From a virus, in the IMG/VR virus record IMGVR_UViG_3300031539_000008, positions 38,605 to 102,604 of that record: a stretch of 64,000 nt of DNA; one strand, 5' to 3'. Position 1 is the first letter of the stretch. Every line of letters begins with the position of its first letter. This document shows positions 55,533 through 63,587 of the stretch, in pieces. Position numbers and translations under genes: made by a program. Below the pieces are notes generated by a model. The model had not been told where the DNA came from. It saw nothing but the letters and a program-made list of their open reading frames with translations, and ran no database searches.

Positions 55533-56422
55533 GCTTGCAGGACACAGACCGCCAGCGCTGGCTTGAGATGCGCAAGGACGGGCTCGGGGGCAGTGACGCT
55601 GCGACCATCATGGGCGCAAACCCATGGTCCACTCCCTACGCGCTGTTCCTGGAGAAGGTTGGTCTCGTGGACACCTCCGACCAGGACAACGAGCGCATGC
55701 TCTGGGGGCGAAAGCTGGAGGGGGTGATTGCCGCGCACTACGAGGAGGTCACCGGGCGAGCGCTAGCGCCGGGGGTCGAAATGGTGTTCTCGCGCGAGCG
55801 CAAGCATCTATTCGCCAACACCGACCGGATGATACTCCCGATCGAAGGCAGAACGAAACCGGGCGTCTACGAGGGTAAGACGACCAGCGCCTACAACCTC
55901 GATGACTGGCGTGGCGGAAAGATTCCGCTTTACTACCAAGTGCAGACGCAGCACTACATCTACGTGACCGAAACCGACTGGGGCAGCGTAGCCTGCCTGG
56001 TTGGCGGCCAGCAGTTTGAGTGGAGCGACATCGAGCGCAACGATGCCTTCCTCAAGGCGTACGTGAAGAAGGCCGACGAGTTTTGGGACCGTGTGCTCAA
56101 CAACGACCCGCCGGAGATGGAGGGCCACCCCTCCGAGCGCCGGGCGCTGAACCTTCTATACGGCGAGGACACCGGCGAGGTCATCGAGCTTCCCGAGCAG
56201 GTCCAGGAGTGGGCTGACCGCATGGCCGAGGCCAAGGAGCGCGAGAAGGCGGCGAAGGACGAGCGCCAGAGCTGCGAGACGCTCATCGTCGGCGCTATGA
56301 AGGATGCCTCGTTCGGCCGGCTGCCCGACGGGACAGCGTTCAAGTACGTCGTGGAGCGCAAGAAGGCCCACACCAGGGCAGCCTGGGAGGGCCGCGTGCT
56401 CAGGAAGGTGAAGCGGTTTTGA
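55529..56422 (+). CDS. YqaJ-type viral recombinase exonuclease (297 aa)
   Basis: MSLQDTDRQRWLEMRKDGLG, then GGSDAATIMGANPWSTPYAL, are the usual YqaJ opening (R-x3-W-x2-R-x4-G-G-S-D-x2-x-I-M-G). LWGRKLEGVIAAHYEEVTGR supplies the first Glu, NTDRMI the Asp, and YEGKTTS the E-x-K of the PD-(D/E)XK nuclease. It degrades one strand from DNA ends so that RecT can anneal. C-terminal helical region (EWADRMAEAKEREKAAKDER). Confidence 0.9.
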   Translation: MSLQDTDRQRWLEMRKDGLGGSDAATIMGANPWSTPYALFLEKVGLVDTSDQDNERMLWGRKLEGVIAAHYEEVTGRALAPGVEMVFSRERKHLFANTDRMILPIEGRTKPGVYEGKTTSAYNLDDWRGGKIPLYYQVQTQHYIYVTETDWGSVACLVGGQQFEWSDIERNDAFLKAYVKKADEFWDRVLNNDPPEMEGHPSERRALNLLYGEDTGEVIELPEQVQEWADRMAEAKEREKAAKDERQSCETLIVGAMKDASFGRLPDGTAFKYVVERKKAHTRAAWEGRVLRKVKRF

Positions 56423-56622
56423 TCGTCTACACGCTGGAGATCGGCGTCGCCTACGAGGGTGGCGCGCTGGAGACCATCGCGTTGAGCAGGGAGGAGATTC
56501 TCAAGCACCACGCTTACGCGCAGTTTGAGGAAAGAGAGGGTGGTTGCGTCTACCGCAAGGTACGCAAATGGGACCTCGACGACGGGTCTTGCCAGGTTGT
56601 CGAGATGGATTGGGGACGATAG
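56419..56622 (+). CDS. Small hypothetical protein (67 aa)
   Basis: TTG start (56419) overlaps the exonuclease stop. MIVYTLEIGVAYEGGALETI, then LSREEILKHHAYAQFEEREG. Alpha/beta. Function unknown. Confidence 0.55.
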   Translation: MIVYTLEIGVAYEGGALETIALSREEILKHHAYAQFEEREGGCVYRKVRKWDLDDGSCQVVEMDWGR

Positions 56623-56624
56623 CT

Positions 56625-56798
56625 GTGGCTCTTTGGACCGACACGCTGCCCAAGAGTTGTCCATTCTGCCGCGCTCCTCTTCACTGGAACCGAGGATCCC
56701 CGATCCTTATTCTGATGTTCGGCTGGCGGCCGTGCTGCACGGACTGCATGAAGAACCTCAACACCCGTTGCTCCTCACTGGAAGTGAATCCATGGTAG
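56625..56798 (+). CDS. Small two-CxxC protein (57 aa)
   Basis: GTG 56625 (MALWTDTLPKSCPFCRAPLH), then WRPCCTDCMKNLNTRCSS: zinc-ribbon-like. An earlier frame start is less likely. Overlaps the next gene by seven bases. Confidence 0.55.
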   Translation: MALWTDTLPKSCPFCRAPLHWNRGSPILILMFGWRPCCTDCMKNLNTRCSSLEVNPW

Positions 56799-57079
56799 GC
56801 CGAACCGTCCCCAATCAGACCTGTCCAGGGTGCAGCGCAAAATTGGAAGCTGCCACCCACGCGGGCCCAGGAAGCCCCTCCCCGAATCCAGGCGACATCA
56901 GCGTCTGCCTCTACTGTCAGATGCCGCTGAGATTCAACGATGAGCTGCGCCTGGAACCTTTGGATCTGGAGAAGCTGGCGCTGGAGAACCCCGAGTCGGA
57001 CGAGGAAGTGAAACGGGTTGTGCTGACGATGAAGATGATGGAGTCGACGGGGCGCATGAGAGTGCCGAAGGGAAAGTGA
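56792..57079 (+). CDS. Zinc-ribbon small protein (95 aa)
   Basis: ATG 56792 (MVGRTVPNQTCPGCSAKLEA), then SVCLYCQMPLRFNDELRLEP. C-x2-C pair 1 and 2 form a probable zinc site, followed by an acidic helical part (LEKLALENPESDEEVKRVVL). Function unknown. Confidence 0.65.
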   Translation: MVGRTVPNQTCPGCSAKLEAATHAGPGSPSPNPGDISVCLYCQMPLRFNDELRLEPLDLEKLALENPESDEEVKRVVLTMKMMESTGRMRVPKGK

Positions 57080-57083
57080 GACC

Positions 57084-57629
57084 ATGGTAGATGAAACAGA
57101 ATGTCCGCCCACGCCTACGCCCGACATGACCGTGCGCGGGGCGATCAACCTGCGCTCTCATTGGGAGGCGAAGAACGACCTGCGCAGCATCATCGCGTTT
57201 TGGAGGGAAGGAAAAACGCTTACAGCATTCAGCGCCACACTGTCCTCTTGGGCGATGGAGTTGGGGGTGACGCCCGAGCCGCCTCCGTGGCTGGACTCCG
57301 TGGAGGCCGCGCTCAGCGGTCAGTCCGATCTGGACAACAAACTGATAGAGGGCGCACTCACGTCCGTCACTGCTGCCCATCGAGATCAAGTGAACAAGTT
57401 GGAGGATGCCCTCGCCTGGGCGCTGAATCGCATCCTCTATGCCAGCGTGGAGCAGGCCCGAAGCGGCGACGTGGTGACCTTCGACGGCCAGTCAGGGGAC
57501 GAGGTAGTCGAAAAAATCGAGGGCATCGTAGGAGACGTACGTGCGCGTGCGCGTACGCGCGAAGGAGGGGCCGGCGGGGGTTTCAAGCGCGGCGTTGCCC
57601 CGATGGTAGGTGGCGATGCTGAAGGCTGA
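57084..57629 (+). CDS. Hypothetical helical protein (181 aa)
   Basis: MVDETECPPTPTPDMTVRGA, then WEAKNDLRSIIAFWREGKTL, then DNKLIEGALTSVTAAHRDQV. Helical with an Arg-rich, Gly-rich end (RARARTREGGAGGGFKRGV). Function unknown. Confidence 0.6.
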   Translation: MVDETECPPTPTPDMTVRGAINLRSHWEAKNDLRSIIAFWREGKTLTAFSATLSSWAMELGVTPEPPPWLDSVEAALSGQSDLDNKLIEGALTSVTAAHRDQVNKLEDALAWALNRILYASVEQARSGDVVTFDGQSGDEVVEKIEGIVGDVRARARTREGGAGGGFKRGVAPMVGGDAEG

Positions 57630-57897
57630 GACCGAGACAGAACGGCGCCTGGTCGGCCTGGTCGGCGCACTGATGGCCATGGCGCCAGATTTACTCAAGG
57701 TGGCCCTCAAGGCTGCGGAGCTTGACGGCGAAGAGTTGGATGCCCTGGTCAAGCGCTCCGCTGGCGAGGACCCAGGCAGGTCCTTCTCCTGCACGATGTG
57801 GAACGTGATGAACAACACGATCGGGGCCGAGATGCTCAGCCATGAGGAGATCCTGCTCAAGATGGAAAGGAAGCCTGATGCCAGCGACTTGCCGTAG
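57616..57897 (+). CDS. Small helical protein (93 aa)
   Basis: ATG 57616 (GTG 57610 alternative). MLKAETETERRLVGLVGALM, then LKAAELDGEELDALVKRSAG, then CTMWNVMNNTIGAEMLSHEE. All-helical. Overlaps both neighbours. Function unknown. Confidence 0.55.
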   Translation: MLKAETETERRLVGLVGALMAMAPDLLKVALKAAELDGEELDALVKRSAGEDPGRSFSCTMWNVMNNTIGAEMLSHEEILLKMERKPDASDLP

Positions 57898-58189
57898 CTG
57901 CCACGCGCCTATTCTGTGGGTGACGACTCCGAGCGGGAAAAAGATGCCGCTCGATCCTGACCCAGTTGACCACGCTGATGGCAGCGCTCTGTTCGTGTAC
58001 TGCGGGGACAACGAGGTTCGGCCCTCCACCAAGGGTGATCGCCTCAGCGACGCCGTTGAATACGCCAGTCACTTCTCCACGTGCCCAGACGCTGGCCAGT
58101 GGCGGGAAGACAAGAGCCCTGTGGTCGAGTGTCCCAAGTGCAAGCACCGCTTCGTAGGAAAACCGTTACCAAGGAAAAAGAAGGGATAG
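57878..58189 (+). CDS. Zinc-ribbon small protein (103 aa)
   Basis: ATG 57878 (MPATCRSCHAPILWVTTPSG), then KKMPLDPDPVDHADGSALFV: the C-R-x-C-x2-x-I-x-W-x(n)-P-L-D pattern is a frequent phage zinc-ribbon family. A second pair CPKCKHRF sits at the end, then a basic tail. Probably nucleic-acid-associated. Confidence 0.7.
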   Translation: MPATCRSCHAPILWVTTPSGKKMPLDPDPVDHADGSALFVYCGDNEVRPSTKGDRLSDAVEYASHFSTCPDAGQWREDKSPVVECPKCKHRFVGKPLPRKKKG

Positions 58190-58193
58190 ACGC

Positions 58194-58454
58194 ATGACTG
58201 GATGGAAGAAGCCACGATGGCAGGGAGCTGCCAGCCTCACAGGTCCAAGCTCGAAACCGTTACCGCCCACCGAGGCCGAGGTGGTCGCCACTCCGGAACC
58301 GTTACCTCCCGCAGAAGCCGAGGCGACTCCCACACCGGAACCGTTACCGCCCGCAGAAGGACTCGCCCAGAGTTCGGATCCAGGGCCAGCGCCCGATGCA
58401 CCGTCGGAGAACGCATCACCCAATGATCCAGCCCAGACCACGGAGACCGAGTAG
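58194..58454 (+). CDS. Pro/Glu/Ala-rich low-complexity protein (86 aa)
   Basis: MTGWKKPRWQGAASLTGPSS, then three repeats of a KPLPPTEAE/EPLPPAEAE unit, then acidic Pro/Ser (DPGPAPDAPSENASPND). The DNA of the repeat is a 42-45 bp imperfect unit with CCGTTACC. Intrinsically disordered; perhaps a linker-type regulator located just before recT. Confidence 0.5.
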   Translation: MTGWKKPRWQGAASLTGPSSKPLPPTEAEVVATPEPLPPAEAEATPTPEPLPPAEGLAQSSDPGPAPDAPSENASPNDPAQTTETE

Positions 58455-58463
58455 GAAGGAAAC

Positions 58464-59285
58464 ATGACCAAGAGCACGCAAACCAATGGCGGCGCTGTCG
58501 CGCGCCGGAATCCCACCCAAGAAAAGGTTGCCCACGTCCGCGATCTTCTCAACCGAGCCAAGGGTCAAATCGAAATGGCCCTACCGCGTTGGATGGATGC
58601 GGACCGATTCGCCCGCATCACCATGACCAGCGTGCAGCTCAACCCAAAGTTGTTGGATTGTGATGCGGTGAGCCTGGTCAGCGCGGTAATGCAGTGCGCG
58701 CAGCTCGGACTTGAGCCCGACAACGTGCTCGGCCACGCCTACCTCGTGCCATTCAAGAACAAGGTGCAGATCATCGTGGGATACCGCGGAATCATGCGCC
58801 TAGCTCGCAACAGCGACCAGATCGAGAGCATCGAAGCCAGGGCCGTCTACGAGGAGGACGCATTCGACTTCGCGTATGGCGACAACAAGGTTCGGAACCT
58901 GCGTCACAAGCCAGCGGAGAACGCAAACGTCGGAAAGCTGCGAGCCGCGTACGCCATCGCACGCTTCAAGGGTGGCGGCGAGGTCTGGGAGGTGATCTTG
59001 CCGCGCGATGTGGCCAAGGCCAAGCGCGCTTCTCGCTCGTCCTCTCGCAGTGACAGCCCATGGAAGCTGTATGAGGAGCAGATGTGGCGCAAGACTGCGG
59101 TGCGACGGCTGGAGCCGTTCCTTCCGCTGGACGCCAATGCCCGCCGTGCCTTCGCCATCGACGAGGCTGGCGAACGAGGAGAGCTTCAGTACCTGGAGAT
59201 GTCGCTCCCAGAGTCGTCGGTCGACGGCGATGACGAGGACGATCTGACAAGGCTCGCTCGGGAGGCAGAGGAAAGTGCGCACTGA
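58464..59285 (+). CDS. recT: RecT single-strand annealing protein (273 aa)
   Basis: AGGAAAC before ATG 58464. MDADRFARITMTSVQLNPKL, then LVSAVMQCAQLGLEPDNVLG, then HAYLVPFKNKVQIIVGYRGI are the RecT/Bet-superfamily core, followed by ARAVYEEDAFDFAYGDNK and DSPWKLYEEQMWRKTAVRRL. It binds ssDNA left by the exonuclease and anneals homologous strands, supporting recombination-dependent replication. Normal length for the family. Confidence 0.93.
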   Translation: MTKSTQTNGGAVARRNPTQEKVAHVRDLLNRAKGQIEMALPRWMDADRFARITMTSVQLNPKLLDCDAVSLVSAVMQCAQLGLEPDNVLGHAYLVPFKNKVQIIVGYRGIMRLARNSDQIESIEARAVYEEDAFDFAYGDNKVRNLRHKPAENANVGKLRAAYAIARFKGGGEVWEVILPRDVAKAKRASRSSSRSDSPWKLYEEQMWRKTAVRRLEPFLPLDANARRAFAIDEAGERGELQYLEMSLPESSVDGDDEDDLTRLAREAEESAH

Positions 59286-59286
59286 T

Positions 59287-59301
59287 GCCGCTGTTACCGG
59301 C
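59287..59301. promoter_or_regulatory. Inverted iteron copy after recT
   Basis: GCCGCTGTTACCGGC, the reverse complement of GCCGGTAACAGCGGC, two bases beyond the recT stop. Same unit as the 55.1-55.3 kb iterons. Confidence 0.5.
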
Positions 59302-59340
59302 ACCGTCACTCATGGGCGTCTAAGTGGCAGGATAGAGCGA

Positions 59341-59379
59341 ATGGCAAAGACGAAGAAGCAAAGGACACGGAACGCATGA
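59341..59379 (+). CDS. Possible 12-residue basic leader peptide
   Basis: MAKTKKQRTRNA, with AGGATAGAGCG upstream, and a stop that overlaps the next ATG (ATGA). May only couple translation. Confidence 0.25.
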   Translation: MAKTKKQRTRNA

Positions 59380-59630
59380 GGGGTATCGACACTGCCAAAG
59401 TAATCGCCATCACGTGCCCGTACTGCAAGGCGCCGCCGGGCGTGCTCTGCACGACCAAGAACGGTGGGCGTTACACGGGAGACTTCCACACTCATCGCAA
59501 GGGCGTGATACATCCGCGCTTCATGCTCGACCATCGCGGGCGACCAAAGCGTGGGGTGCGCCGCCTGGTCGGAGAGGGCGGCGTCCGAGAGCTACAGGAG
59601 GACGCAAATGACGCGACCAACCTGCCCTGA
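59376..59630 (+). CDS. Small zinc-finger protein (84 aa)
   Basis: MRGIDTAKVIAITCPYCKAP, then PGVLCTTKNGGRYTGDFHTH: a C-x2-C-x(n)-P-G-x2-C-x(n)-H-x-H/R motif common in phage and actinobacterial small proteins. Basic C-terminal region (RPKRGVRRLVG). Likely DNA- or RNA-binding. Confidence 0.65.
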   Translation: MRGIDTAKVIAITCPYCKAPPGVLCTTKNGGRYTGDFHTHRKGVIHPRFMLDHRGRPKRGVRRLVGEGGVRELQEDANDATNLP

Positions 59631-60087
59631 GTGCGGCGCCGTAGACCCCGAGGACCAGGAGCACGATGTGTGTAGGTCTACGATGGCGCTCCGTGAGCGC
59701 GCCAACATCCTCCAGATCCAGGCGCAGGAGGCCGTAAGCGAGCGCAACCATCAGGCCTACGCCATCGAGCGGCAGACCGAGCTGCGCCGCCAGGCAGAAT
59801 CCAAGTGCGATCAGCTCCGTAGGCAGCTCCAGGAGGAGCATGAGAAGAACCTCGCGCTCATGGACAACATGGCCGATATGATGGTCGTGGCGCGCGCGGG
59901 CGAAATGGCCATCGGGCAGACGGTCATGGAGGCCGTGGGGGACGGCCAACGCCGCTCGATTATCGGCTGCGCTAAAATCTGTGCGGAACTGGCAGAGGAG
60001 CCACACCGCACGGGCGCCATCGCGCAGGCTCTAAAAGCAGCCGAGCGAGAAATACTGGCCCTGCTCACAGTTCGGAAGGAAGAATGA
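59608..60087 (+). CDS. Coiled-coil protein with N-terminal zinc motif (159 aa)
   Basis: ATG 59608 (MTRPTCPECGAVDPEDQEHD) gives one C-x2-C and a Cys near 22, then a long coiled coil (RERANILQIQAQEAVSERNH, QAESKCDQLRRQLQEEHEKN). C-terminal helical end. Function unknown. Confidence 0.6.
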   Translation: MTRPTCPECGAVDPEDQEHDVCRSTMALRERANILQIQAQEAVSERNHQAYAIERQTELRRQAESKCDQLRRQLQEEHEKNLALMDNMADMMVVARAGEMAIGQTVMEAVGDGQRRSIIGCAKICAELAEEPHRTGAIAQALKAAEREILALLTVRKEE

Positions 60088-60091
60088 ACAA

Positions 60092-60298
60092 ATGGACAAA
60101 CTGACCAAGGCATCCGCAGCGATCTCGCTGCTTGTTGCGCTGCTCGGACTTGCAGCGTTTTTTCTCTTCATAGGCGATGCCAAGGGCGCGCCACAGGAAG
60201 CCTCGCTTGCCGCGATGATCCTGTGCGCCGTGATTCCTCCTTACATCGTCACCCGCTGCCTTGCGCTGATTGCCGGTGGTCCAGGTGCCGCAGACTGA
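60092..60298 (+). CDS. Small two-span membrane protein (68 aa)
   Basis: MDKLTKASAAISLLVALLGL, then AAFFLFIGDAKGAPQEASL, then AAMILCAVIPPYIVTRCLAL. Two hydrophobic segments separated by a short loop, holin-like in size. No lysin nearby, so holin identity is only a suggestion. Confidence 0.6.
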   Translation: MDKLTKASAAISLLVALLGLAAFFLFIGDAKGAPQEASLAAMILCAVIPPYIVTRCLALIAGGPGAAD

Positions 60299-60614
60299 CT
60301 GCCTAGACTGCCTAGACTGCCTAGAGATCACGCGCTCACAGCGTGAGTGCATCAACTGCGGTGGTCCCGTGCGTGAGGCCATCGTCCGTCTCCCTGGCGC
60401 TCCTGGTGGCGAGGGGAACGCGGGCGAAGGGCCTCACCACGGGTGGAGCTGCGATCGGTGCCATGCGCTCTGGGATGGCGGTCGCCGCTACGGCTATGCC
60501 TGCCCCGAGCACGGTGGCCACGAGCCCTACGGCAAGCCTACCAGGGCCACCATCGAGCCTGGCACGCCAATGGGCGAGTACGAAGGATGCAACGCAGGCG
60601 GTGACAGCGAATGA
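60285..60614 (+). CDS. Cys-rich small protein with CLDCLDCL repeat (109 aa)
   Basis: GTG 60285 preferred (the frame is open upstream). VPQTDCLDCLDCLEITRSQR, then CINCGG, then WSCDRCHALWDGGRRYGYAC. A 9-bp triplicated unit (CTAGACTGC-like) encodes the CLD repeats. Zinc-binding likely; the final part PTRATIEPGTPMGEYE is flexible. Overlaps the next gene by four bases. Confidence 0.5.
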   Translation: MPQTDCLDCLDCLEITRSQRECINCGGPVREAIVRLPGAPGGEGNAGEGPHHGWSCDRCHALWDGGRRYGYACPEHGGHEPYGKPTRATIEPGTPMGEYEGCNAGGDSE

Positions 60615-61117
60615 CTGGACGCGGATCAGTGAACAAAGGCAAGAAGGCGGAGCGCGCGGTCGCTCGCGCCTTCCGTGGCGCGGGCTTTGACGCCCAACGC
60701 AACATCCAGACGCGCGGACCAGACGCTCCCGATGTCATCTCGTCCTGTTTCTGGAACGAGGTCAAGGACCGCAAGTCAGTCTCGTGCCGATCCGCGTGGG
60801 AGCAGGCGCAACGCGAAGCGCCAGATTCACTGATTCCCGTCGCCATCACGCACATGCCACGGCGCGACTGGCTCGTTACGATTCGGTTGGAAGATTGGCT
60901 GGCTATTTTGTCAGGCATGCAGCAGAATGTCGTAGCGCTGGATTCAGCCAGGGCACACGTGTGGAGGCAGGGCCATGTCGGCACCCACACGCAGGACCGT
61001 TGGGATGCCTACGTCTGGTGGCAGACGTGGGGAGACGGCGGAGAGATTCATCCAACGCCCAAAAACCCGGACGAGGAGAAGGAAGATGCAAGCAAACGAA
61101 GACCGCGGAATCCCTGA
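60611..61117 (+). CDS. PD-(D/E)XK putative Holliday-junction-resolvase-like nuclease (168 aa)
   Basis: MTGRGSVNKGKKAERAVARA, then GFDAQRNIQTRGPDAPDVIS and CFWNEVKDRKSVSCRSAWEQ. A Glu-bearing first helix (AERAVARAFR), then P-D-x-x and N-E-V-K form the D...E-x-K site. Its pattern is like Hjc-type or RusA-functional-analogue nucleases of phages. Probably resolves recombination branches with the exonuclease/RecT pair. Confidence 0.65.
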   Translation: MTGRGSVNKGKKAERAVARAFRGAGFDAQRNIQTRGPDAPDVISSCFWNEVKDRKSVSCRSAWEQAQREAPDSLIPVAITHMPRRDWLVTIRLEDWLAILSGMQQNVVALDSARAHVWRQGHVGTHTQDRWDAYVWWQTWGDGGEIHPTPKNPDEEKEDASKRRPRNP

Positions 61118-61388
61118 GCAGGTGCGCATGTTCGGCTACGCCATGCTGCTCGTCCACAAGGAGAAGCTGGAGTACCTGCTGAACAGGTTTCGCTCGGACG
61201 GCATGAACACGCGCCTGATCGACAACGCCTACAAGTACCTGGAGATGCTGTGCGAGGACGGACCCGACGACGCTGCCTTCGCAGACTGGTGCCGAGAGGC
61301 GATGGAACTGGGCAGCTCCATGCTGGACGAGAAGGCTTCCGCGAAACCGTCCCTGCGCGTCATCGACGGAGGGAGGGGCGATGGCTAA
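61086..61388 (+). CDS. Small helical protein (100 aa)
   Basis: ATG 61086 (MQANEDRGIPEQVRMFGYAM), then LLVHKEKLEYLLNRFRSDGM and DDAAFADWCREAMELGSSML. Helical. Overlaps both neighbours. Function unknown. Confidence 0.6.
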   Translation: MQANEDRGIPEQVRMFGYAMLLVHKEKLEYLLNRFRSDGMNTRLIDNAYKYLEMLCEDGPDDAAFADWCREAMELGSSMLDEKASAKPSLRVIDGGRGDG

Positions 61389-61695
61389 GCCAGGCTACGG
61401 TCTGTCAGGCTACCGCTACACCGACAAGGACAAGGAGCGCTGGAAGAAATGGTTTGAGCAAGATGGCCTGACGATCACCGAGATCTGCAACCGCACGGGC
61501 GCGAGTCGTCACACGGTGATGCGCTGGCTCAAGAAAGCGGGGGCGAAGTTCCGCGGAAATCCACGGACATTCGACCGCAAGGTAATCCTGCGTGACATCC
61601 AGGAGGGAAAGCTGACCCAATCAGCCATAGCGAAGAAGCACGGGTGCAGTCAGCGACTCGTGAGTGACATCGCCAACGGAAAGGCACTTCCATGA
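61381..61695 (+). CDS. Helix-turn-helix protein (104 aa)
   Basis: MAKPGYGLSGYRYTDKDKER, then LTITEICNRTGASRHTVMRW (HTH 1), then ITQS-like AIAKKHGCSQRLVSDIANGK (HTH 2). Two helix-turn-helix units resemble a small repressor/activator or NinH-type DNA-binding protein. Candidate binder of one of the operator repeats. Confidence 0.65.
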   Translation: MAKPGYGLSGYRYTDKDKERWKKWFEQDGLTITEICNRTGASRHTVMRWLKKAGAKFRGNPRTFDRKVILRDIQEGKLTQSAIAKKHGCSQRLVSDIANGKALP

Positions 61696-62168
61696 ACAGC
61701 TTTGAGGAATGGTGGGTTGATACCGCAGGCAAGCCGCCATCGACCGATGACGAGAGGGCAGCATTCCGCCTCACGTACTTGGCATGGCGAGCGGCGTTGA
61801 CCTTCGGCGCGTGGGACATTCCGGCGCCAGTTGTCGATTCAGCTCTCAAGCGCGTAGGCACAGGGACATCGACGTACGATGACGAGCTGCTTCTGCGCAG
61901 ACGCATCATCGTCGGGGACGAGGTGGCGTCCATGCTCACGCTGGAGCTAGACTCCTTCCAAGACGTGCGTGACCGCCTCGCTACTCAGGCGGAGCAAGAA
62001 TCCTCCTACATGCCCGAAGGCGCCACTCCGATGGGTGGCAGTCGCTGGCGCTGCTCACGTTGCAACTTCATCGGCGGCCTCAAACGCGTGGAGACCATCT
62101 GCCGAGGCTGCGGCTACCCCGGAGACGACACACGGACCTGGCTCAACGATGGCCAAGAAGAACAGTGA
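61692..62168 (+). CDS. Hypothetical protein with C-terminal zinc ribbon (158 aa)
   Basis: MNSFEEWWVDTAGKPPSTDD: an N-terminal pattern (F-E-x-W-W, then F-R-L-T-Y-L-A-W-R-A-A) seen in many phage early proteins, followed by a C-terminal zinc ribbon (WRCSRCNFIGGLKRVETICR-GCG). Function unknown. Confidence 0.65.
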   Translation: MNSFEEWWVDTAGKPPSTDDERAAFRLTYLAWRAALTFGAWDIPAPVVDSALKRVGTGTSTYDDELLLRRRIIVGDEVASMLTLELDSFQDVRDRLATQAEQESSYMPEGATPMGGSRWRCSRCNFIGGLKRVETICRGCGYPGDDTRTWLNDGQEEQ

Positions 62169-62355
62169 GTCCCGCATCGCCCTCCCAAACGGAGAGGTGC
62201 TTGAGATCCACGACGAACTCATCACGCAGGCCCTGGTTGGCCTGGCCGGAGAGCGTGACGATGCCGTTCAAGTCGTCTACGATCTGATGAACAACAACAA
62301 CGAGAAATCTCGCGCAACAGCGCGGGCGTTCCTCAAATTCCACGGGAGAAGATGA
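62149..62355 (+). CDS. Small helical protein (68 aa)
   Basis: ATG 62149 (MAKKNSESRIALPNGEVLEI), then DELITQALVGLAGERDDAVQ. Overlaps both neighbours. Helical, acidic-basic. Function unknown. Confidence 0.55.
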   Translation: MAKKNSESRIALPNGEVLEIHDELITQALVGLAGERDDAVQVVYDLMNNNNEKSRATARAFLKFHGRR

Positions 62356-62762
62356 TGGGAGACTTCAGCGAATACGTGAAAAAATCCGCCGCGAAGGGAA
62401 ATGGACAGCCCAAGGCCATCCAGATCGGCTCCACGCACTACAACCTGGCAGAAATCTCGTTCTACATGAACCAGACGCCGAAGGAGATCTTGACGGCGGT
62501 GTGCCAGAACATCGTCCAGGTACTCCAGCAGCAGGGCGATTACGCCGGCGCGCAGGCTATGATCAAGAACCCGCAGCCGTTCGCCGGGAGCCCACAGGCG
62601 ATGGCCGTATTCATGGCGGCCAGCCTGGAGATCGAGAAGGCCAACGATCGCATCGAGACGCTGACCAGCATTGTGCGAGAGCTGGCCGGCGCGGCCAATC
62701 TTTCCACGATCGCGCGCCTGAAGCTCGACGCACTGGGCGTGGAGGAGTCCGATGCCGAGTAA
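62352..62762 (+). CDS. Hypothetical protein (136 aa)
   Basis: MMGDFSEYVKKSAAKGNGQP, then KAIQIGSTHYNLAEISFYMN and QQGDYAGAQAMIKNPQPFAG. Helical C-terminal. No family recognised. Confidence 0.6.
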   Translation: MMGDFSEYVKKSAAKGNGQPKAIQIGSTHYNLAEISFYMNQTPKEILTAVCQNIVQVLQQQGDYAGAQAMIKNPQPFAGSPQAMAVFMAASLEIEKANDRIETLTSIVRELAGAANLSTIARLKLDALGVEESDAE

Positions 62763-63291
62763 CAAGATTCTGCACGGCCCCTACGGCGACGCCTGGGCCT
62801 ACTTCGTGGAGATGCCCAACTTCCAATTCTCTGGTGGCTGGCACCGCGCGGAGAACGAGGCGGAGGCCCTGGAGAAGGGCAAGCTGGAGCTGGCGCGTTG
62901 GAACCAGGATCTGGATGCGCCAGTAGACCGGGTGGAGGTTCCGGTGCGCGCGCCACGAATCGGGTCCACCAGCGGACGCGACGCGTCAGGCCACCTGACC
63001 GACGGCGAGTACGTCGAGCGCCTGTACTACGGCGGAGACGAATGCGCCCGCATTGAGTTCTCCGGCGCGTGCCCTGTCCAGGGAGTTGGGACGGTTGACG
63101 GGAGGCAGGTGTACTACCGTGCGCGCGGTAGTGGCTGGAGCCTGTCCGTGGAGCTGAGTGATGAGGAGGAGTGGACGTACACCGAGGCGCCGTATGCCTG
63201 GCCAGATGGCGGATGGCTGCATCGAGACGAATCCATGGCCAACATCAAGAAGGCGGTCGCCGCCTTTCGCACGAGAATGGGAGCGAAGTAG
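62752..63291 (+). CDS. Hypothetical protein (179 aa)
   Basis: MPSNKILHGPYGDAWAYFVE, then FQFSGGWHRAENEAEALEKG, then EYVERLYYGGDECARIEFSG. Two beta-rich halves that might be repeats. Function unknown. Confidence 0.65.
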   Translation: MPSNKILHGPYGDAWAYFVEMPNFQFSGGWHRAENEAEALEKGKLELARWNQDLDAPVDRVEVPVRAPRIGSTSGRDASGHLTDGEYVERLYYGGDECARIEFSGACPVQGVGTVDGRQVYYRARGSGWSLSVELSDEEEWTYTEAPYAWPDGGWLHRDESMANIKKAVAAFRTRMGAK

Positions 63292-63462
63292 ATGGCTGAC
63301 TACGACGCGCAGTGCAACTGCGACCAGGCACTCGCGCTATGTGGACTTTTGGCCGAGGCGCGCGAGCTGATCGCGGAGCACATCTCAATTAACGATGGAA
63401 TCGAGTGGATGGAGCGACTCCATCGTTCACGGGACTTCGTGGATCCGGAGCCGCCACGCTAA
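63292..63462 (+). CDS. Small hypothetical protein (56 aa)
   Basis: ATG 63292 follows the preceding stop by one base. MADYDAQCNCDQALALCGLL, helical, then HISINDGIEWMERLHRSRDF. Length and packing support it. Confidence 0.5.
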   Translation: MADYDAQCNCDQALALCGLLAEARELIAEHISINDGIEWMERLHRSRDFVDPEPPR

Positions 63463-63473
63463 CGAGGGCTGAT

Positions 63474-63587
63474 ATGGATCTGATTATTTTCTGCCTCCTC
63501 TTCCCGCTCATGGCGTGGGATGCCATCAACGACGTGAACTACACGTGGTGGCGCAAGTGGCTCGGAGAGGAACCGGAGAGAAGCTGA
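63474..63587 (+). CDS. Small membrane peptide (37 aa)
   Basis: MDLIIFCLLFPLMAWDAIND: one N-terminal membrane helix, then VNYTWWRKWLGEEPERS. Its stop overlaps the next ATG by one base. Confidence 0.5.
   Translation: MDLIIFCLLFPLMAWDAINDVNYTWWRKWLGEEPERS

Noticed and set aside
58258-58350. CCGTTACC repeats as additional iteron copies
   Set aside because: They lack the TGCC...GGCA ends and are explained by the encoded EPLPPAEAE repeat.
60092-60298. Holin call for the two-span membrane protein
   Set aside because: No endolysin gene lies near and the gene sits in an early-type block; left as membrane protein.
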